Positions 11,309 through 20,350 are shown, counted from the stretch's first letter. The stretch: 64,000 bases of DNA from Agromyces sp. S2-1-8 (GCF_021129215.1 NZ_JAJOLP010000001.1:3658001-3722000); one strand, 5' to 3'. Notes: generated by a model not told the origin, from the sequence alone. Made by a program: numbers and translations.

Positions 11309-11947
11309 ATGATGTCAAGCGCGCCGGCGACCCGCGCCCGCAAGCCGCCGGCGGAGCGTCGCGCGGAGATCGTCGCGACCGCCGCGGCGATCGCGCTCGA
11401 CGACGGGCTCGAGGGCATCACGCTGCGTGCGGTCGCAGATCGGCTCGGCGTTCGGCCCGGGCTCATCAGCCACTACTTCCCCGTCGCGGAGGACCTCGTC
11501 ATCGCCGCGTTCGTGCACGCCGTCTCCGACGAGCGCGAGACGCTCGTGCCCGAAGGCGGCGAGCCGCTCGAACGCATGGCCCGTCTCGTCGCCCGGGTCG
11601 AGAGCCCCGAGGCCCGCCCGATCTCGCGGCTGTGGCTGAACGCGCGCCATCTCAGCCGTTTCAGCCCCGCACTCGACGAGGCGCTCGAGGAGCAGGAGGC
11701 GCTCGACCGCGCCCGGCTCACCGAGCTCGTCGACGCCGGCATCGCCTCCGGGGTGTTCGCGCCCGACGACGCGTTCGCCGCGTGCGTGCGCATCTTCGTC
11801 GCGATCGACGGCTTCGGCGCCTACGCGAACAACACCGGCGCGTTCGACTCCGACGCCTACTGGCGCTTCGTCACCGACGCGACCGAATGGGCGCTCGGCC
11901 TCGAGCCCGGGCGCCTGCGCGCCGAGGTGGCCGCGCTCGGGAGCTGA
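11309..11947 (+). CDS. TetR-family transcriptional regulator
   Basis: 212 residues. The N-terminal HTH domain reads RAEIVATAAAIALDDGLEGI, then LRAVADRLGVRPGLISHYFP, the typical TetR three-helix pattern. The C-terminal ligand domain resembles BetI/TetR_C6-type regulators (SRLWLNARHLSRFSPALDEAL). Three in-frame ATGs occur (11300, 11309, 11312). The one at 11309 lies exactly 7 bases after a TAACAT box and would suit a leaderless mRNA, so it is used. The regulator is divergent from the NCS1 permease/serine hydrolase operon and very probably represses it and itself through the tandem operators between them. Confidence 0.9.
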   Translation: MMSSAPATRARKPPAERRAEIVATAAAIALDDGLEGITLRAVADRLGVRPGLISHYFPVAEDLVIAAFVHAVSDERETLVPEGGEPLERMARLVARVESPEARPISRLWLNARHLSRFSPALDEALEEQEALDRARLTELVDAGIASGVFAPDDAFAACVRIFVAIDGFGAYANNTGAFDSDAYWRFVTDATEWALGLEPGRLRAEVAALGS

Positions 11948-11975
11948 GGCATCGGCCGTCGCGACTCGGCCGTCG

Positions 11976-12356
11976 CTACCCGCCCGGCGCGGCGCCGCCG
12001 TCGAGCTCGCGCCGACGGCGCTCGAGCTCGGCGCGCTGCTCGTAGAACTCGATCTCTCGGTCGAGGTCGGCGAGCTGCTCCTCGGTGCTGCGGGTGTCGC
12101 GCGGCACCGCCGGCGGTGCGACGCACGGCTCGGGGCTGCGCCCGGCCGGGGTGAAGCCCCCGAGGCCGGCACCGCGGGGCGCGTACTCGCGCCCGAGCAC
12201 GAACCAGAGGATCGTGCCGATGAGCGGCAGCAGCACCACGAGCAGGATCCAGCCGAACTTCGGCAGGTGCTTCACCTGCGACTCGTCGCGCATGATGAGG
12301 TCGACGAGCGCGTAGACCATGCCCGCGACGACGACGACGGAGAAGATCAACGGCAT
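11976..12356 (-). CDS. Small membrane protein with PLDc_N domain
   Basis: 126 residues. Two membrane helices (about residues 2-22 and 36-54) flank PKFGWILLVVLLPLIGTILWF, the hallmark of the phospholipase D-nuclease N-terminal (PLDc_N) domain, which occurs widely as a stand-alone small membrane protein. The C-terminal 70 residues are cytosolic, Pro- then Glu/Arg-rich, ending in a probable coiled coil (EEQLADLDREIEFYEQRAEL). The ATG at 12356 is 7 bases after a TAGGCT -10 box, so it is likely leaderless. The function is unknown. Confidence 0.82.
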   Translation of the reverse strand: MPLIFSVVVVAGMVYALVDLIMRDESQVKHLPKFGWILLVVLLPLIGTILWFVLGREYAPRGAGLGGFTPAGRSPEPCVAPPAVPRDTRSTEEQLADLDREIEFYEQRAELERRRRELDGGAAPGG

Positions 12357-12423
12357 GGCCGCCAGCCTAGGGCGACGAGGCCGGGCGGGTCGAGCACGGC
12401 GCGATCACGGCCGGGACCGCCGG

Positions 12424-13014
12424 TCACGGCGCCTCACGGAGGTGCACGCGCTCGCCCTGGGCGCTCAGCAGGTTGAGGATCTCGGCCGGTTCGAGCGACG
12501 CACTCGCGGTGCCGTGCGGCACGCGCGTGTCGAACTCGGCGGCCTCACCCGGCTCGAGCACGAGCTCTTCGTCGCCGAGCGCGAGCCGCACGCGACCACT
12601 CAGCACGTACACCCAGTCGTACCCCTCGTGCGCCCGCCGCTCGACGGGCGCCTCGGGCGGGTGCCCGGGCAGCACCATCTTGAACGCGTGCACGTCGGGG
12701 TTGCTGCGGGTGAGCGGGATGATCGCCTTGCCGTCGCGGTAGAACGGCTTGGGGTGCACCCTCGGGTCGGCGATCTGCGGTGCGCCGACGAGGTCGTCGA
12801 GGCTCGCCCGGTACACCGCGGCGAGGCGGATGAGCAGGTCGAGGGTCGGCCGGCGGCCACCCGACTCGAGCCGCGACAGGGTGCTCGCCGAGATGCCGGT
12901 CTCCTCAGCGAGCTCGGCGAGGGTGAACCCGCGGCGGGTGCGAAGCGCTCGCAGTCGTGGTGCGACGCCCTCGAGCATGCGGTCGAGGTGCAGGTGCTCG
13001 GCGTCGTCTGGCAT
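12424..13014 (-). CDS. XRE-family regulator with cupin domain
   Basis: 196 residues: an N-terminal Cro/C1 HTH (about residues 18-72; RGFTLAELAEETGISASTLS then RLESGGRRPTLDLL) and a C-terminal cupin (EGYDWVYVLSGRVRLALGDE, then EPGEAAEFDTRVPHG). The start at ATG 13014 has AAGGGGAC before it; the longer frame upstream would run through the operator. It faces the flavoprotein gene at 13080, and the 65-base gap holds two overlapping perfect inverted repeats. This regulator/thioredoxin-reductase-like pair is a common neighbour arrangement in actinobacteria, and the regulator likely senses a small ligand in its cupin barrel. Confidence 0.92.
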   Translation of the reverse strand: MPDDAEHLHLDRMLEGVAPRLRALRTRRGFTLAELAEETGISASTLSRLESGGRRPTLDLLIRLAAVYRASLDDLVGAPQIADPRVHPKPFYRDGKAIIPLTRSNPDVHAFKMVLPGHPPEAPVERRAHEGYDWVYVLSGRVRLALGDEELVLEPGEAAEFDTRVPHGTASASLEPAEILNLLSAQGERVHLREAP

Positions 13015-13023
13015 GGTGTCCCC

Positions 13024-13049
13024 TTGCCGTTTCGGCAAACTTGCTTGCC
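13024..13049. promoter_or_regulatory. Overlapping palindromic operators between divergent genes
   Basis: TTGCCG-TTT-CGGCAA (13024-13038) is a perfect inverted repeat, and GGCAA-N6-TTGCC (13034-13049) shares its right arm. Together they give three TTGCC half-sites in 26 bases between the XRE-cupin and flavoprotein genes. Confidence 0.75.
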
Positions 13050-13079
13050 ATTCCATCATGTGCGGCCGACGATCGGAAG

Positions 13080-14075
13080 ATGCAGCAGACCTCGTGGGAC
13101 GTCATCATCGTCGGCGGCGGCAGCGCCGGACTCAGCGCCGCGCTCATGCTGGGCCGCTCCCGCCGCCGGGTGCTCGTGCTCGACGAAGGCAGCCCGCGCA
13201 ACCGCTTCGCCGGTCACATGCACGGCGTGCTGGGTCGCGACCACACCTCGCCGCTCGACCTGCTCGCCGACGGACGCGCCGAACTCGAACGATACGAGGG
13301 CGTGACCGTGCGCGGCGGGATCGCCGTCGACGCGCGCGCCCTCGACGACGCAGCGGAGCCCGGCAGCACTGCGGAGCCGAACGGCCGCGGGCCGCGCGTC
13401 GCGCTCGAGCTCGCCGACGGCGAGCGCCTGCACGCCCGGCGACTGCTCGTCGCGAGCGGCCTGCGCGACGCGCTGCCGCCCGTGCCCGGTCTCGCCGAGC
13501 AGTGGGGCCGCGGCGCGTTCATCTGCCCGTACTGCGACGGGTGGGAGGCGCGCGACCGGCGCATCGCCGTGCTCGCCGCGAGCGCCGCGCAGGTGCACCA
13601 GGCCCAGCTCATGCGGCAGCTCTCGGTCGATGTGACGTTCTTCGCGCACGGTGCCGAGCTGACCGCCGAGGCGCGCGCCGGCCTCATCGCACGCGGCATC
13701 TCGGTGGAGGATCGCGCGGTCGCGGCCGTCGTCGCCGACGACGGAGGCCGCCTTCGAGGCATCCGGCTCGTTGTCGGCACGGAACTCGCGACCGACGCGA
13801 TCTTCGCCGGGCCCGTGCCCGAGCCGAACGACCCCGTGCTCCGGCGCCTCGGCGCCGATCGTGCGCCGCACCCGATGGGCGGCGAGTTCGTCGTGGTCGA
13901 CGCGATGGGCCGCACGAGCGTGCCGGGCGTCTGGGCCGCGGGCAACGTGACCGATCCCCGTTCCTCGGTGCCGTTCGCGATGGCGGCCGGCAGCATGGCG
14001 GGAGCGGCGATCAACGCCGACCTCGTCGAGGAGGAGGTGCGCGCGGCCCTGGCGGCGAGCGTCCGGCGAGGATGA
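13080..14075 (+). CDS. NAD(P)/FAD-dependent oxidoreductase, thioredoxin reductase-like
   Basis: 331 residues. An FAD-binding Rossmann start (VIIVGGGSAGLSAALMLGR) is followed by a redox-type CPYCDGWE motif at about residues 152-159, the position of the CxxC disulfide in thioredoxin reductases, and a C-terminal FAD segment (GVWAAGNVTDP). The central NADPH domain is degenerate: the usual GxGxxA loop is replaced by AVLAASAAQVHQ. Such short TrxR-like proteins beside an XRE-cupin regulator are frequent, and their partners and electron donors are mostly untested. The ATG at 13080 starts just before the Rossmann strand. Confidence 0.88.
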   Translation: MQQTSWDVIIVGGGSAGLSAALMLGRSRRRVLVLDEGSPRNRFAGHMHGVLGRDHTSPLDLLADGRAELERYEGVTVRGGIAVDARALDDAAEPGSTAEPNGRGPRVALELADGERLHARRLLVASGLRDALPPVPGLAEQWGRGAFICPYCDGWEARDRRIAVLAASAAQVHQAQLMRQLSVDVTFFAHGAELTAEARAGLIARGISVEDRAVAAVVADDGGRLRGIRLVVGTELATDAIFAGPVPEPNDPVLRRLGADRAPHPMGGEFVVVDAMGRTSVPGVWAAGNVTDPRSSVPFAMAAGSMAGAAINADLVEEEVRAALAASVRRG

Positions 14076-14128
14076 CGTGACGAGACATCCACGGCCGGCG
14101 TTCACCTTCGAACGCCTAGGCTGAGGGG

Positions 14129-14833
14129 ATGCTGGTCATCAGCTACAACCTGCGCAAGCACCGCGCCATCTCCGAGCTGGCGGCGCTCGATGAGCGGTAC
14201 TCCCCCGACGTGCTCTGCCTGCAGGAATGCGACACCACCGACCTCGCCGAGGCCGTCGGCCGGCTCCGGCTCGCGCACTCCACGACGGGCAACCGGCTCG
14301 GCCTTGCGATGTACTACCGCGCCGATCGCTTCGAGCCCCGCGACATCCGCGCCTTCGCCCTCAAGAAGTCGTTGCACGACCGCATCCTCCGCCCGGCACA
14401 CGAGCGCCTGCTCGGCGCACGCCTCACCGACCGCGAGCACGGGCGCGACATCGTCGTCGCATCGTTCCACGCGGCACCCCTCACGGCGCTCAACTCGCTG
14501 CGACGGCACCAGATCAATGCGGCGCTCGGCTCGCTGCAGCTCATGGGCCCGCACCTGCCGACGCTGATGGTGGGCGACTACAACTACCCGGTCTTCAAGG
14601 ACAACCTGGCCGAGAAGGTGCGCGACGCGGGTTACGAGCTCACGCTGAGCGACAGCCGCACGTACACGCGGTACAAGTACTTCCGCGGGCACTTCGACTT
14701 CGCGACGTCGGCCGATTTCGAGATCCGCCGGGTCGAGACGCTGCCGCGCGGGTCGAGCGACCACCTGCCGATCCTCGTCGACGCGCAGTACGTGGGCCTG
14801 CTCGCCGACGACGCGGTCGACGTCGTCATCTGA
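14129..14833 (+). CDS. Endonuclease/exonuclease/phosphatase-fold protein
   Basis: 234 residues. The metal-dependent EEP fold is shown by SYNLRKH at the start, LCLQECDT (metal Glu), VGDYNYPV (Asp and Asn), and SSDHLPILVD (final Asp-His pair). The family includes DNase I-like nucleases, sphingomyelinases and inositol phosphatases; the small size and lack of signal peptide suggest a cytoplasmic phosphodiesterase or nuclease. The ATG lies 6 bases after a TAGGCT -10 box at 14117-14122, suggesting a leaderless mRNA. Confidence 0.9.
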   Translation: MLVISYNLRKHRAISELAALDERYSPDVLCLQECDTTDLAEAVGRLRLAHSTTGNRLGLAMYYRADRFEPRDIRAFALKKSLHDRILRPAHERLLGARLTDREHGRDIVVASFHAAPLTALNSLRRHQINAALGSLQLMGPHLPTLMVGDYNYPVFKDNLAEKVRDAGYELTLSDSRTYTRYKYFRGHFDFATSADFEIRRVETLPRGSSDHLPILVDAQYVGLLADDAVDVVI

Positions 14834-14884
14834 TCGTCCGCGGCTCCGCACCCCTGCGAGCGGGCGCCGCGACCGGACGGCCGA

Positions 14885-15478
14885 TCACGCGGCGAGCGCG
14901 ACCCCCACGCAGGTGAGGCCGAGGAACAGGTCGAGCCCCATGCACCAGAGCGCGAGCGAGCGACCGACGACGACGTTGCGGCGGTAGTGCACGGCGTCCC
15001 AGCCGGCGTGGGCGGCGAGCGCGAGGCCGGCGATCGCGAGCCCGGCCCGCGGGTCGAGCGCGAGGGCGACGACCGCGACGCCGAAGTAGGCGAGCATCGC
15101 CACCACCTGCGGAGCGGTCACCCGCGGACGGCGGATGACACCGACGACCGCCAGCACCAGGCCCGCCGCCGCGATCACGAGCCACCTCGGCACGTCGAGC
15201 AGCTCGGCGCCGAACACGAGCACGGTGCCGAGCACGACGACGAGCCAGGCGACCCAGCGCACGCCGGTGACGGCCGCAGCGAGGTAGCAGAGCGTCGCGA
15301 TGCCGAGGGCGGTCATCGGCACGGTCGTGCCGAGCGCCTCTGGATAGCCGCTGAAGAGCAGCCCGACGCCGCTCGCGACGCCGATGACGAGCACGACGAC
15401 GATGAGCCAGGCGGGCTGTCTCGTCGTCGTCTGCTGTGTGCGATCGGCCGTGGCCGCCGTCGATTCGAGCCGGTTCAT
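14885..15478 (-). CDS. Polytopic membrane protein of unknown function behind a CsoR-like site
   Basis: 197 residues with about six membrane helices after a short polar N-terminus. No family is recognised. A conserved-looking HAGWDAVHYRRN segment near the C-terminus contains two His residues next to a Trp and an Asp. The ATG at 15478 has a good GAGGAGG ribosome binding site. The 19-base palindrome at 15516-15534 lies about 40 bases before the start, where a promoter is expected. By analogy with CsoR/RicR boxes the gene may respond to copper or to reactive sulfur, but the regulator itself is not in the window. Confidence 0.8.
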   Translation of the reverse strand: MNRLESTAATADRTQQTTTRQPAWLIVVVLVIGVASGVGLLFSGYPEALGTTVPMTALGIATLCYLAAAVTGVRWVAWLVVVLGTVLVFGAELLDVPRWLVIAAAGLVLAVVGVIRRPRVTAPQVVAMLAYFGVAVVALALDPRAGLAIAGLALAAHAGWDAVHYRRNVVVGRSLALWCMGLDLFLGLTCVGVALAA

Positions 15479-15515
15479 CGGGATGCCTCCTCGCTGATGC
15501 GCATCACCGGATATC

Positions 15516-15534
15516 TATACCCCCTGTGGGTATA
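15516..15534. promoter_or_regulatory. CsoR/RicR-like palindrome
   Basis: TATACCC-CCTGT-GGGTATA is a perfect 7-base inverted repeat with the TACCC/GGGTA core seen in CsoR-family operators. It stands upstream of the membrane-protein gene that starts at 15478 on the minus strand. Confidence 0.55.
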
Positions 15535-15643
15535 TCACATCGGTGTGCGGGCCGCCACCCCTCGAGGGACGCCCGGATCGCAGCCCCCGCACCCCCTCGA
15601 TGTGGGGCCGCGCTCGACGTTCGCGCTCCCTACACTGGCGCGC

Positions 15644-16051
15644 ATGACCGACTCGACGAGGCCCGAGCTCCCTGCCGAGGCCGCACTGCGCACGGCCTGG
15701 CTCGTCGTCGCGATCCTGGTCGGCCCGACCCTCATCGTGGCGGTCCTCGCCGACGGCCTCGGCAGCTTCGGCTCCGAGAACTCGAATCCGTGGGCAGGTC
15801 CGCTCACGGTGGCCTGCTGCATCGTGAGCATCGTGTGCGGGCTCGCGGCATTCGCGTTCGAAGCCCCCTGGTGGTCGGCGCTGCTCATCGCGAGCCCGGG
15901 CTTCACGTGGCTCGCGACGAGCTTGACGCAGGACATCGTCTGGTCGATCGCCATGGTGCTCAGCCCGCTCGCCGCGCTCGGCGGCGCCGTCAGCGGGTTC
16001 ATCGTCTCAGTGGCGAGGGCGGCCGGCGACGAGGGCTCCGCCGACGAGTGA
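15644..16051 (+). CDS. Small four-helix membrane protein, hypothetical
   Basis: 135 residues with four hydrophobic segments (about 18-38, 50-70, 74-92 and 100-126) and short polar ends. No named family is recognised. The ATG at 15644 is 7 bases after a TACACT -10 box (15631-15636), which supports this start and a leaderless transcript; the longer open frame upstream runs antisense through the neighbouring gene. Nothing about its neighbours points to a role. Confidence 0.78.
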   Translation: MTDSTRPELPAEAALRTAWLVVAILVGPTLIVAVLADGLGSFGSENSNPWAGPLTVACCIVSIVCGLAAFAFEAPWWSALLIASPGFTWLATSLTQDIVWSIAMVLSPLAALGGAVSGFIVSVARAAGDEGSADE

Positions 16052-16107
16052 CCGGCCGAGTCGACGGGAGGCTCGAGGCACCCCGCTCACCGGCGAAGAT
16101 GGAGGGC

Positions 16108-17304
16108 ATGCAGATCATCGTCATCGGCGCGGGCGCCTGGGGGCTTCCGGCCGCGGCCGAGCTCGCCGGGCGCGGCCACCACGTCACCCTCGTCGACCGC
16201 TACGGGCCGGGCAACGCCCTCTCCTCTTCGCACGGACCGACCCGCATCTGGCGGCTCGCCGACCCCGACCCGGCGAAGATCGCGATGACCCGGCAGAGCC
16301 TCGAGGCGATGGAGCGGCTCTCGTCGATCGCCGGAGAGCCGGTGTTCCTGCGGCGCGGGCTCGTGTGGCGCGACGAGGCGGCCGCCCTCGACGGCTTCGA
16401 GTGGGCGCTCGCGATGGAGGGGATCCCGCACCTGCGCCTCGGCGCCGACCGTGTCGGCTCCCGCTTCCCGGGGCTCGTGCCCGACGGGCGCGGCGCGATC
16501 TACACCTCCGAGGCGGGCCCCGTGCTCGCCGAGGTCTCGCTGCGCGCGCAACTGCGGCGCTTCGAGCAGGCGGGCGGCGAGCTGCGCATCGCCCACGTCG
16601 TCGACGTCGAGGCGGATGCCTCGGGTGACGGCCCCCGCCGCGTGCACCTGGCCGGCGGTGAGGTGCTCGAGGCCGACGCCCTCGTGATCGCGGCCGGCCC
16701 CGGGGCATCCGCCCTGCTCGACCGCCTGGGGCTCGCGGTGCCGCTGCGTCCGCACCTCGAGCAGGTCGTGCACGTCGCAGACCCGGCGCAGGCGTTCGAC
16801 GACCTGCCCGACCTCATCGACATCGCTGCGGGCGAGCGGCCGACGCTCTACGCGATGGCGACGCCGGGGGTCGGCTACAAGCTCGGCCTCGACGCACCGC
16901 TGCGCGAGGCCCGGTGGGGCGTCGACGACGACCGCACGCCCGACGATGCCCGCACCGCGACGCTGCTCGACTACGCGCGCACGGCGCTCGGCATGACGGG
17001 GGCCGCCGTCGTCGACGCGAAGGTGTGCAGCTGGACCGACTCCCCCGACGGCCGCTTCGTGATCGGCACTCCGCTGCCCGGCGTGACCGTCGCCTGCGGC
17101 GACTCGGGCGAGGGCTTCAAGTTCTCGGCACTCATGGGGCTCGTGCTCGCCGACCTCGCCGAGGGTGAGACGCCGCCGGTCGACCTCGCGCCGTTCCGGT
17201 TCGACCGCTTCGCCGGCGCCGACCCCGCCGCCGCTGCGGCGGCCGCGGGCGCGCTCGACTCGCCCACCGCCCTCGGCGGCGCGCCCGAGGCATCCGCCGG
17301 CTGA
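16108..17304 (+). CDS. FAD-dependent oxidoreductase of the DAO family (sarcosine oxidase-like)
   Basis: About 398 residues. The N-terminal FAD motif reads IIVIGAGAWGLPAAAELAGR, followed by DRYGPGNALSSSHGPTRIWR, where SSSHG-x-xR is typical of monomeric sarcosine oxidase, the N-methyltryptophan oxidase group. A late segment CGDSGEGFKFSALMG matches the C-terminal FAD/substrate region, although the covalent-flavin Cys should be checked by alignment. The family oxidises N-methylated or secondary amino acids with release of H2O2. Two in-frame ATGs exist (16099 and 16108); the second begins directly at the Rossmann strand. It stands alone on the plus strand and converges with the APC permease gene. 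Confidence 0.88.
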   Translation: MQIIVIGAGAWGLPAAAELAGRGHHVTLVDRYGPGNALSSSHGPTRIWRLADPDPAKIAMTRQSLEAMERLSSIAGEPVFLRRGLVWRDEAAALDGFEWALAMEGIPHLRLGADRVGSRFPGLVPDGRGAIYTSEAGPVLAEVSLRAQLRRFEQAGGELRIAHVVDVEADASGDGPRRVHLAGGEVLEADALVIAAGPGASALLDRLGLAVPLRPHLEQVVHVADPAQAFDDLPDLIDIAAGERPTLYAMATPGVGYKLGLDAPLREARWGVDDDRTPDDARTATLLDYARTALGMTGAAVVDAKVCSWTDSPDGRFVIGTPLPGVTVACGDSGEGFKFSALMGLVLADLAEGETPPVDLAPFRFDRFAGADPAAAAAAAGALDSPTALGGAPEASAG

Positions 17305-17334
17305 CCCGGCCGTACCCGCCGCCCCCGCGACGCG

Positions 17335-18783
17335 CTACGCGGACCCGGCGCCCTCGGTCGTCGGCTCGGTCTCGACCGATGTCGGCGCTCGCCCCGGCCG
17401 GAGCGCACCGATCGCGGCCGCGACGACGAGCGTCGCCATGAGCACCCAGTTGATCCAGTCGGTGCGGCCCGTGAGGAGGTCGAGGTTCGTGAGCATCAGG
17501 TACAGGCCGGCCGCGAGGCCGACCACGCCGAGCACGGGCGCGACGACGACCCGGAACACGCCGTGCCCACGGCGGTCGCGGCTGAAGAACCGCACGACGC
17601 TGACCATGCAGAGCAGCTGCAGCGCGACGATGCCGATGATGCCGACGCCGTTCGTCCAGAGCAGCAGGTGCAGGTACGGGTCGCCGCGCAGCCCGAGCGT
17701 GATCGCGATGAGCACGACCGACGCGATCGTCGTCACGAGGCTCGCGAGCACCGGCGAGTGGAATCGGGCGTGGGTGCGCGCGAGCTTCGCGGGCAGCACG
17801 CCGTCGCGGCCGAGCGCGAAGAGGTAGCGGGAGGTCGCGTTGTGGAACGCGATCGTCGCCGCGAGGATGCTCGTGACGATGAGGAGCCCCATCACCATCG
17901 ACGCCCACGCGCCGAGGTACGACTCGGCGAGCATGAAGTAGAGGCCCTGGAACGCATCGGACAGCGAGAACTCGGTGAGGCCGTCGATGCCGAGCGCGGC
18001 GACGGCGACCCACGCGATGAAGCCGTGGAACAGGGCGAGGAACCCGACCGCGATGTACGTCGCCCTGGGCACCGTGCGCTCGGGGTCGCGCGCCTCCTCG
18101 GCATAGATCGCGGTGCCCTCGAAGCCGATGAACGCGCCGAGCGCGAGCACGAACATGCCGCCCGAGGCGAGGTTGAACACGTTGCCCGGCGCGAACGGCT
18201 CGACGGTGAAGTTCGCCGTGCCCTCGGTGGCGAGCACGGCGATCGCGAGCACGACGAGGATGAGCACCTCGAGGGTCATGAGCACGGCGAGCACGCGGGC
18301 GCCGACGTCGATCTGCCGGTAGCCGAGGAAGGCCACGATCGCGACACCCGCGAGCGCGTAGACCGACCAGTGCACGTCGACGCCGAGCATGCCGTTGAAC
18401 GTCTCGGCGGCGTAGAAGCCGAGGAACCCGTAGAAGCCCCCGCAGATGAGTGCGTACGACAGCAGCGCGACGAGCGCCGCGGCGCCGCCCGCGCGCCGAC
18501 CGAGGCCGCGCCCGATGAAGGCGTAGAACGCTCCGGCGTTGCGCACGTGGCGGGCGAAGGCCGTGAACCCGGCCGCGCACAGGATGTATACGATGCCGCT
18601 GAACACGTAGGCGCCCGGGGCGCCGATGCCGCCGAGCCGGAACGCGAGCGGGGCCGCGCCGGCCATGACGGCGAGCGGGGCGGCCGCGGCGACCACGAAG
18701 AAGAAGATGTCGAAGGTGCCGAGCTTGCCGCGGGCGAGCGTGCCGTCGGCGGCGGTCGTGGGGGTGGTGGACGTGGAGGTCAT
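17335..18783 (-). CDS. APC-superfamily amino acid/amine permease
   Basis: 482 residues and about twelve membrane helices. The APC pattern is visible in FFFVVAAAAPLAVMAGAAPL (helix 1), GGIGAPGAYVFSGIVY, then GAFIGFEGTAIYAEEARDPE (the conserved FxGFE region of helix 6) and FHNATSRYLFALGRDGVLP. Such transporters import amino acids, amines or amides. It lies 85 bases downstream of the amidase gene and is probably its operon partner: import by this permease, hydrolysis by the amidase, control by the TetR protein at 20384. Confidence 0.92.
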   Translation of the reverse strand: MTSTSTTPTTAADGTLARGKLGTFDIFFFVVAAAAPLAVMAGAAPLAFRLGGIGAPGAYVFSGIVYILCAAGFTAFARHVRNAGAFYAFIGRGLGRRAGGAAALVALLSYALICGGFYGFLGFYAAETFNGMLGVDVHWSVYALAGVAIVAFLGYRQIDVGARVLAVLMTLEVLILVVLAIAVLATEGTANFTVEPFAPGNVFNLASGGMFVLALGAFIGFEGTAIYAEEARDPERTVPRATYIAVGFLALFHGFIAWVAVAALGIDGLTEFSLSDAFQGLYFMLAESYLGAWASMVMGLLIVTSILAATIAFHNATSRYLFALGRDGVLPAKLARTHARFHSPVLASLVTTIASVVLIAITLGLRGDPYLHLLLWTNGVGIIGIVALQLLCMVSVVRFFSRDRRGHGVFRVVVAPVLGVVGLAAGLYLMLTNLDLLTGRTDWINWVLMATLVVAAAIGALRPGRAPTSVETEPTTEGAGSA

Positions 18784-18868
18784 GGTTGCTCCTGGTCAGC
18801 GACGGTGGTGACGGAGGGAATGGGGGAGGTTCGGGCCGGGGCGGCTGCGGCCGCCCCGGCCCGGTGGG

Positions 18869-20263
18869 TCAGAGCTCCGGCCACCAGGCCGGATCGGTCC
18901 AGAGGGCGAGCTCCTGCTCGAGGGCGGCGCCGACGCGGAAGACGGTCGCGTCGTCGTACGTGCGGCCGACGATCTGCACGCCCGTCGGCACGCCGTTCGG
19001 CGCGATGCCCGACGGCACGGCGAGCACCGGTACGCGGCCGATCACGTTGAACGGCAGCGTCATGAGCTTCGAGAAGATCGCGGCGCTGTCGGTCGACGGC
19101 TCGTCGGCGGCGAACCCGGTCGTGGCGATCGTCGGGCAGACGAGCACGTCGTAGTCCGTCATGAGCTCGGCGAAGGGGCGGTAGAACGCCGTCTCGGCGA
19201 CGAGTCCGTCGACGTAGGCGCCGCCCTCGGCGGCGGCCGTGGCGAACGCCCGCGTGTACGGCATGAGCTGCTCGGCCCGGGCGGGGTCGCCCTCGAGGAT
19301 CGACTCGATGAACGGCCCCATGACGGCGCCGAAGTGCGGCCACGCGGTCGCGAGCGTGCGCTCGGGGCCCCACGGCAGCTCGACGACGTCGACGGTCGCG
19401 CCCGCAGCCGCGAGCGCGAGCGCGACGGTGCGCGTGTTGAGCTCGACGGCCGGGTCGACGTCGTAGCCGCCGAGGTCGAGGCAGAGGGCGATGCGCACGC
19501 CCTCGAGCGAGCCCACGGTCCCCGAGACGGTCGCGATGTCGCGCAGGGATGCCGCGTCGCCGACCCACGGGCCGGAGATGACGTTCTGCAGCATCGCGAC
19601 GTCGGCGACGCTCCGCCCCATCGGCCCGTCGGCGCAGTACGTGTCGGAGTTGAACGGCGCCATGCCCGGCACCCGAGCGAACGGGGGCTTGAATCCCACG
19701 ACTCCGCAGAACGACGCCGGGATGCGGATCGACCCGCCGATGTCGGAGCCGGTCGCGAGCAGGGTCGAGCCCGCGGCGAGCACGGCGCCCGACCCGCCCG
19801 ACGAGCCGCCGGGCGTGAGGTCGGTGTTCCACGGGTTGCGGGTCACGCCCCAGAGCTTCGAGTGGGTGACGGGCGCGCAGCAGTACTCGGGCGTCGTCGT
19901 GCGGGCGTGGATGACGGCGCCTGCCGCCTGGATCCGCTCGACGATCGGGTGGGTCTCGGAGGCGACGTGCCCCTGCTCCAGGAGGCATCCGTCTTCGAGG
20001 AGCCGGCCCGCGACGGGCTGCTCGTCCTTGAGCATGAGCGGGATGCCCTCGAGCGGGCGCAGGTCGTCGCCCGCGGCGAAGCGCGACTCCGACGTGCGTG
20101 CGGCGTCGCGCGCCTCGTCGATCCACTGCTCGGTGACCGCGTTGATCGAGGGTTCGGTCGCCTCGGTGCGGGCGATGACCGACTCGAGCAGGTCGACGGG
20201 CGACAGCTCGCGCCGGCGCATCAGCTCGGATGCCTCGGTGGCGGTGAGCCGGAAGAGTTCCAT
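18869..20263 (-). CDS. Amidase (amidase signature family)
   Basis: 464 residues, full length. The Ser-cisSer-Lys triad of the amidase signature family is complete: Lys in GIPLMLKDEQPVAG, then TPGGSSGGSGAVLA (cis-Ser), and GSDIGGSIRIPASFCG with the nucleophilic Ser. The family hydrolyses aryl, aliphatic or amino-acid amides to acid and ammonia. The ATG at 20263 has GAAAGG at 8 bases. It is the first gene of the amidase/APC permease operon and faces a TetR regulator across a 120-base gap with a perfect palindrome. A GatA role is unlikely, because it is a stand-alone copy with a transporter. Confidence 0.93.
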   Translation of the reverse strand: MELFRLTATEASELMRRRELSPVDLLESVIARTEATEPSINAVTEQWIDEARDAARTSESRFAAGDDLRPLEGIPLMLKDEQPVAGRLLEDGCLLEQGHVASETHPIVERIQAAGAVIHARTTTPEYCCAPVTHSKLWGVTRNPWNTDLTPGGSSGGSGAVLAAGSTLLATGSDIGGSIRIPASFCGVVGFKPPFARVPGMAPFNSDTYCADGPMGRSVADVAMLQNVISGPWVGDAASLRDIATVSGTVGSLEGVRIALCLDLGGYDVDPAVELNTRTVALALAAAGATVDVVELPWGPERTLATAWPHFGAVMGPFIESILEGDPARAEQLMPYTRAFATAAAEGGAYVDGLVAETAFYRPFAELMTDYDVLVCPTIATTGFAADEPSTDSAAIFSKLMTLPFNVIGRVPVLAVPSGIAPNGVPTGVQIVGRTYDDATVFRVGAALEQELALWTDPAWWPEL

Positions 20264-20350
20264 GTGGTGCCTTTCGGGGTGGGGCGGGGGTCGGTCGCGA
20301 GCGCGTCGGGCGTGCCGAACGTGTCGAGATCGACCCGTACGTCGTACGCT

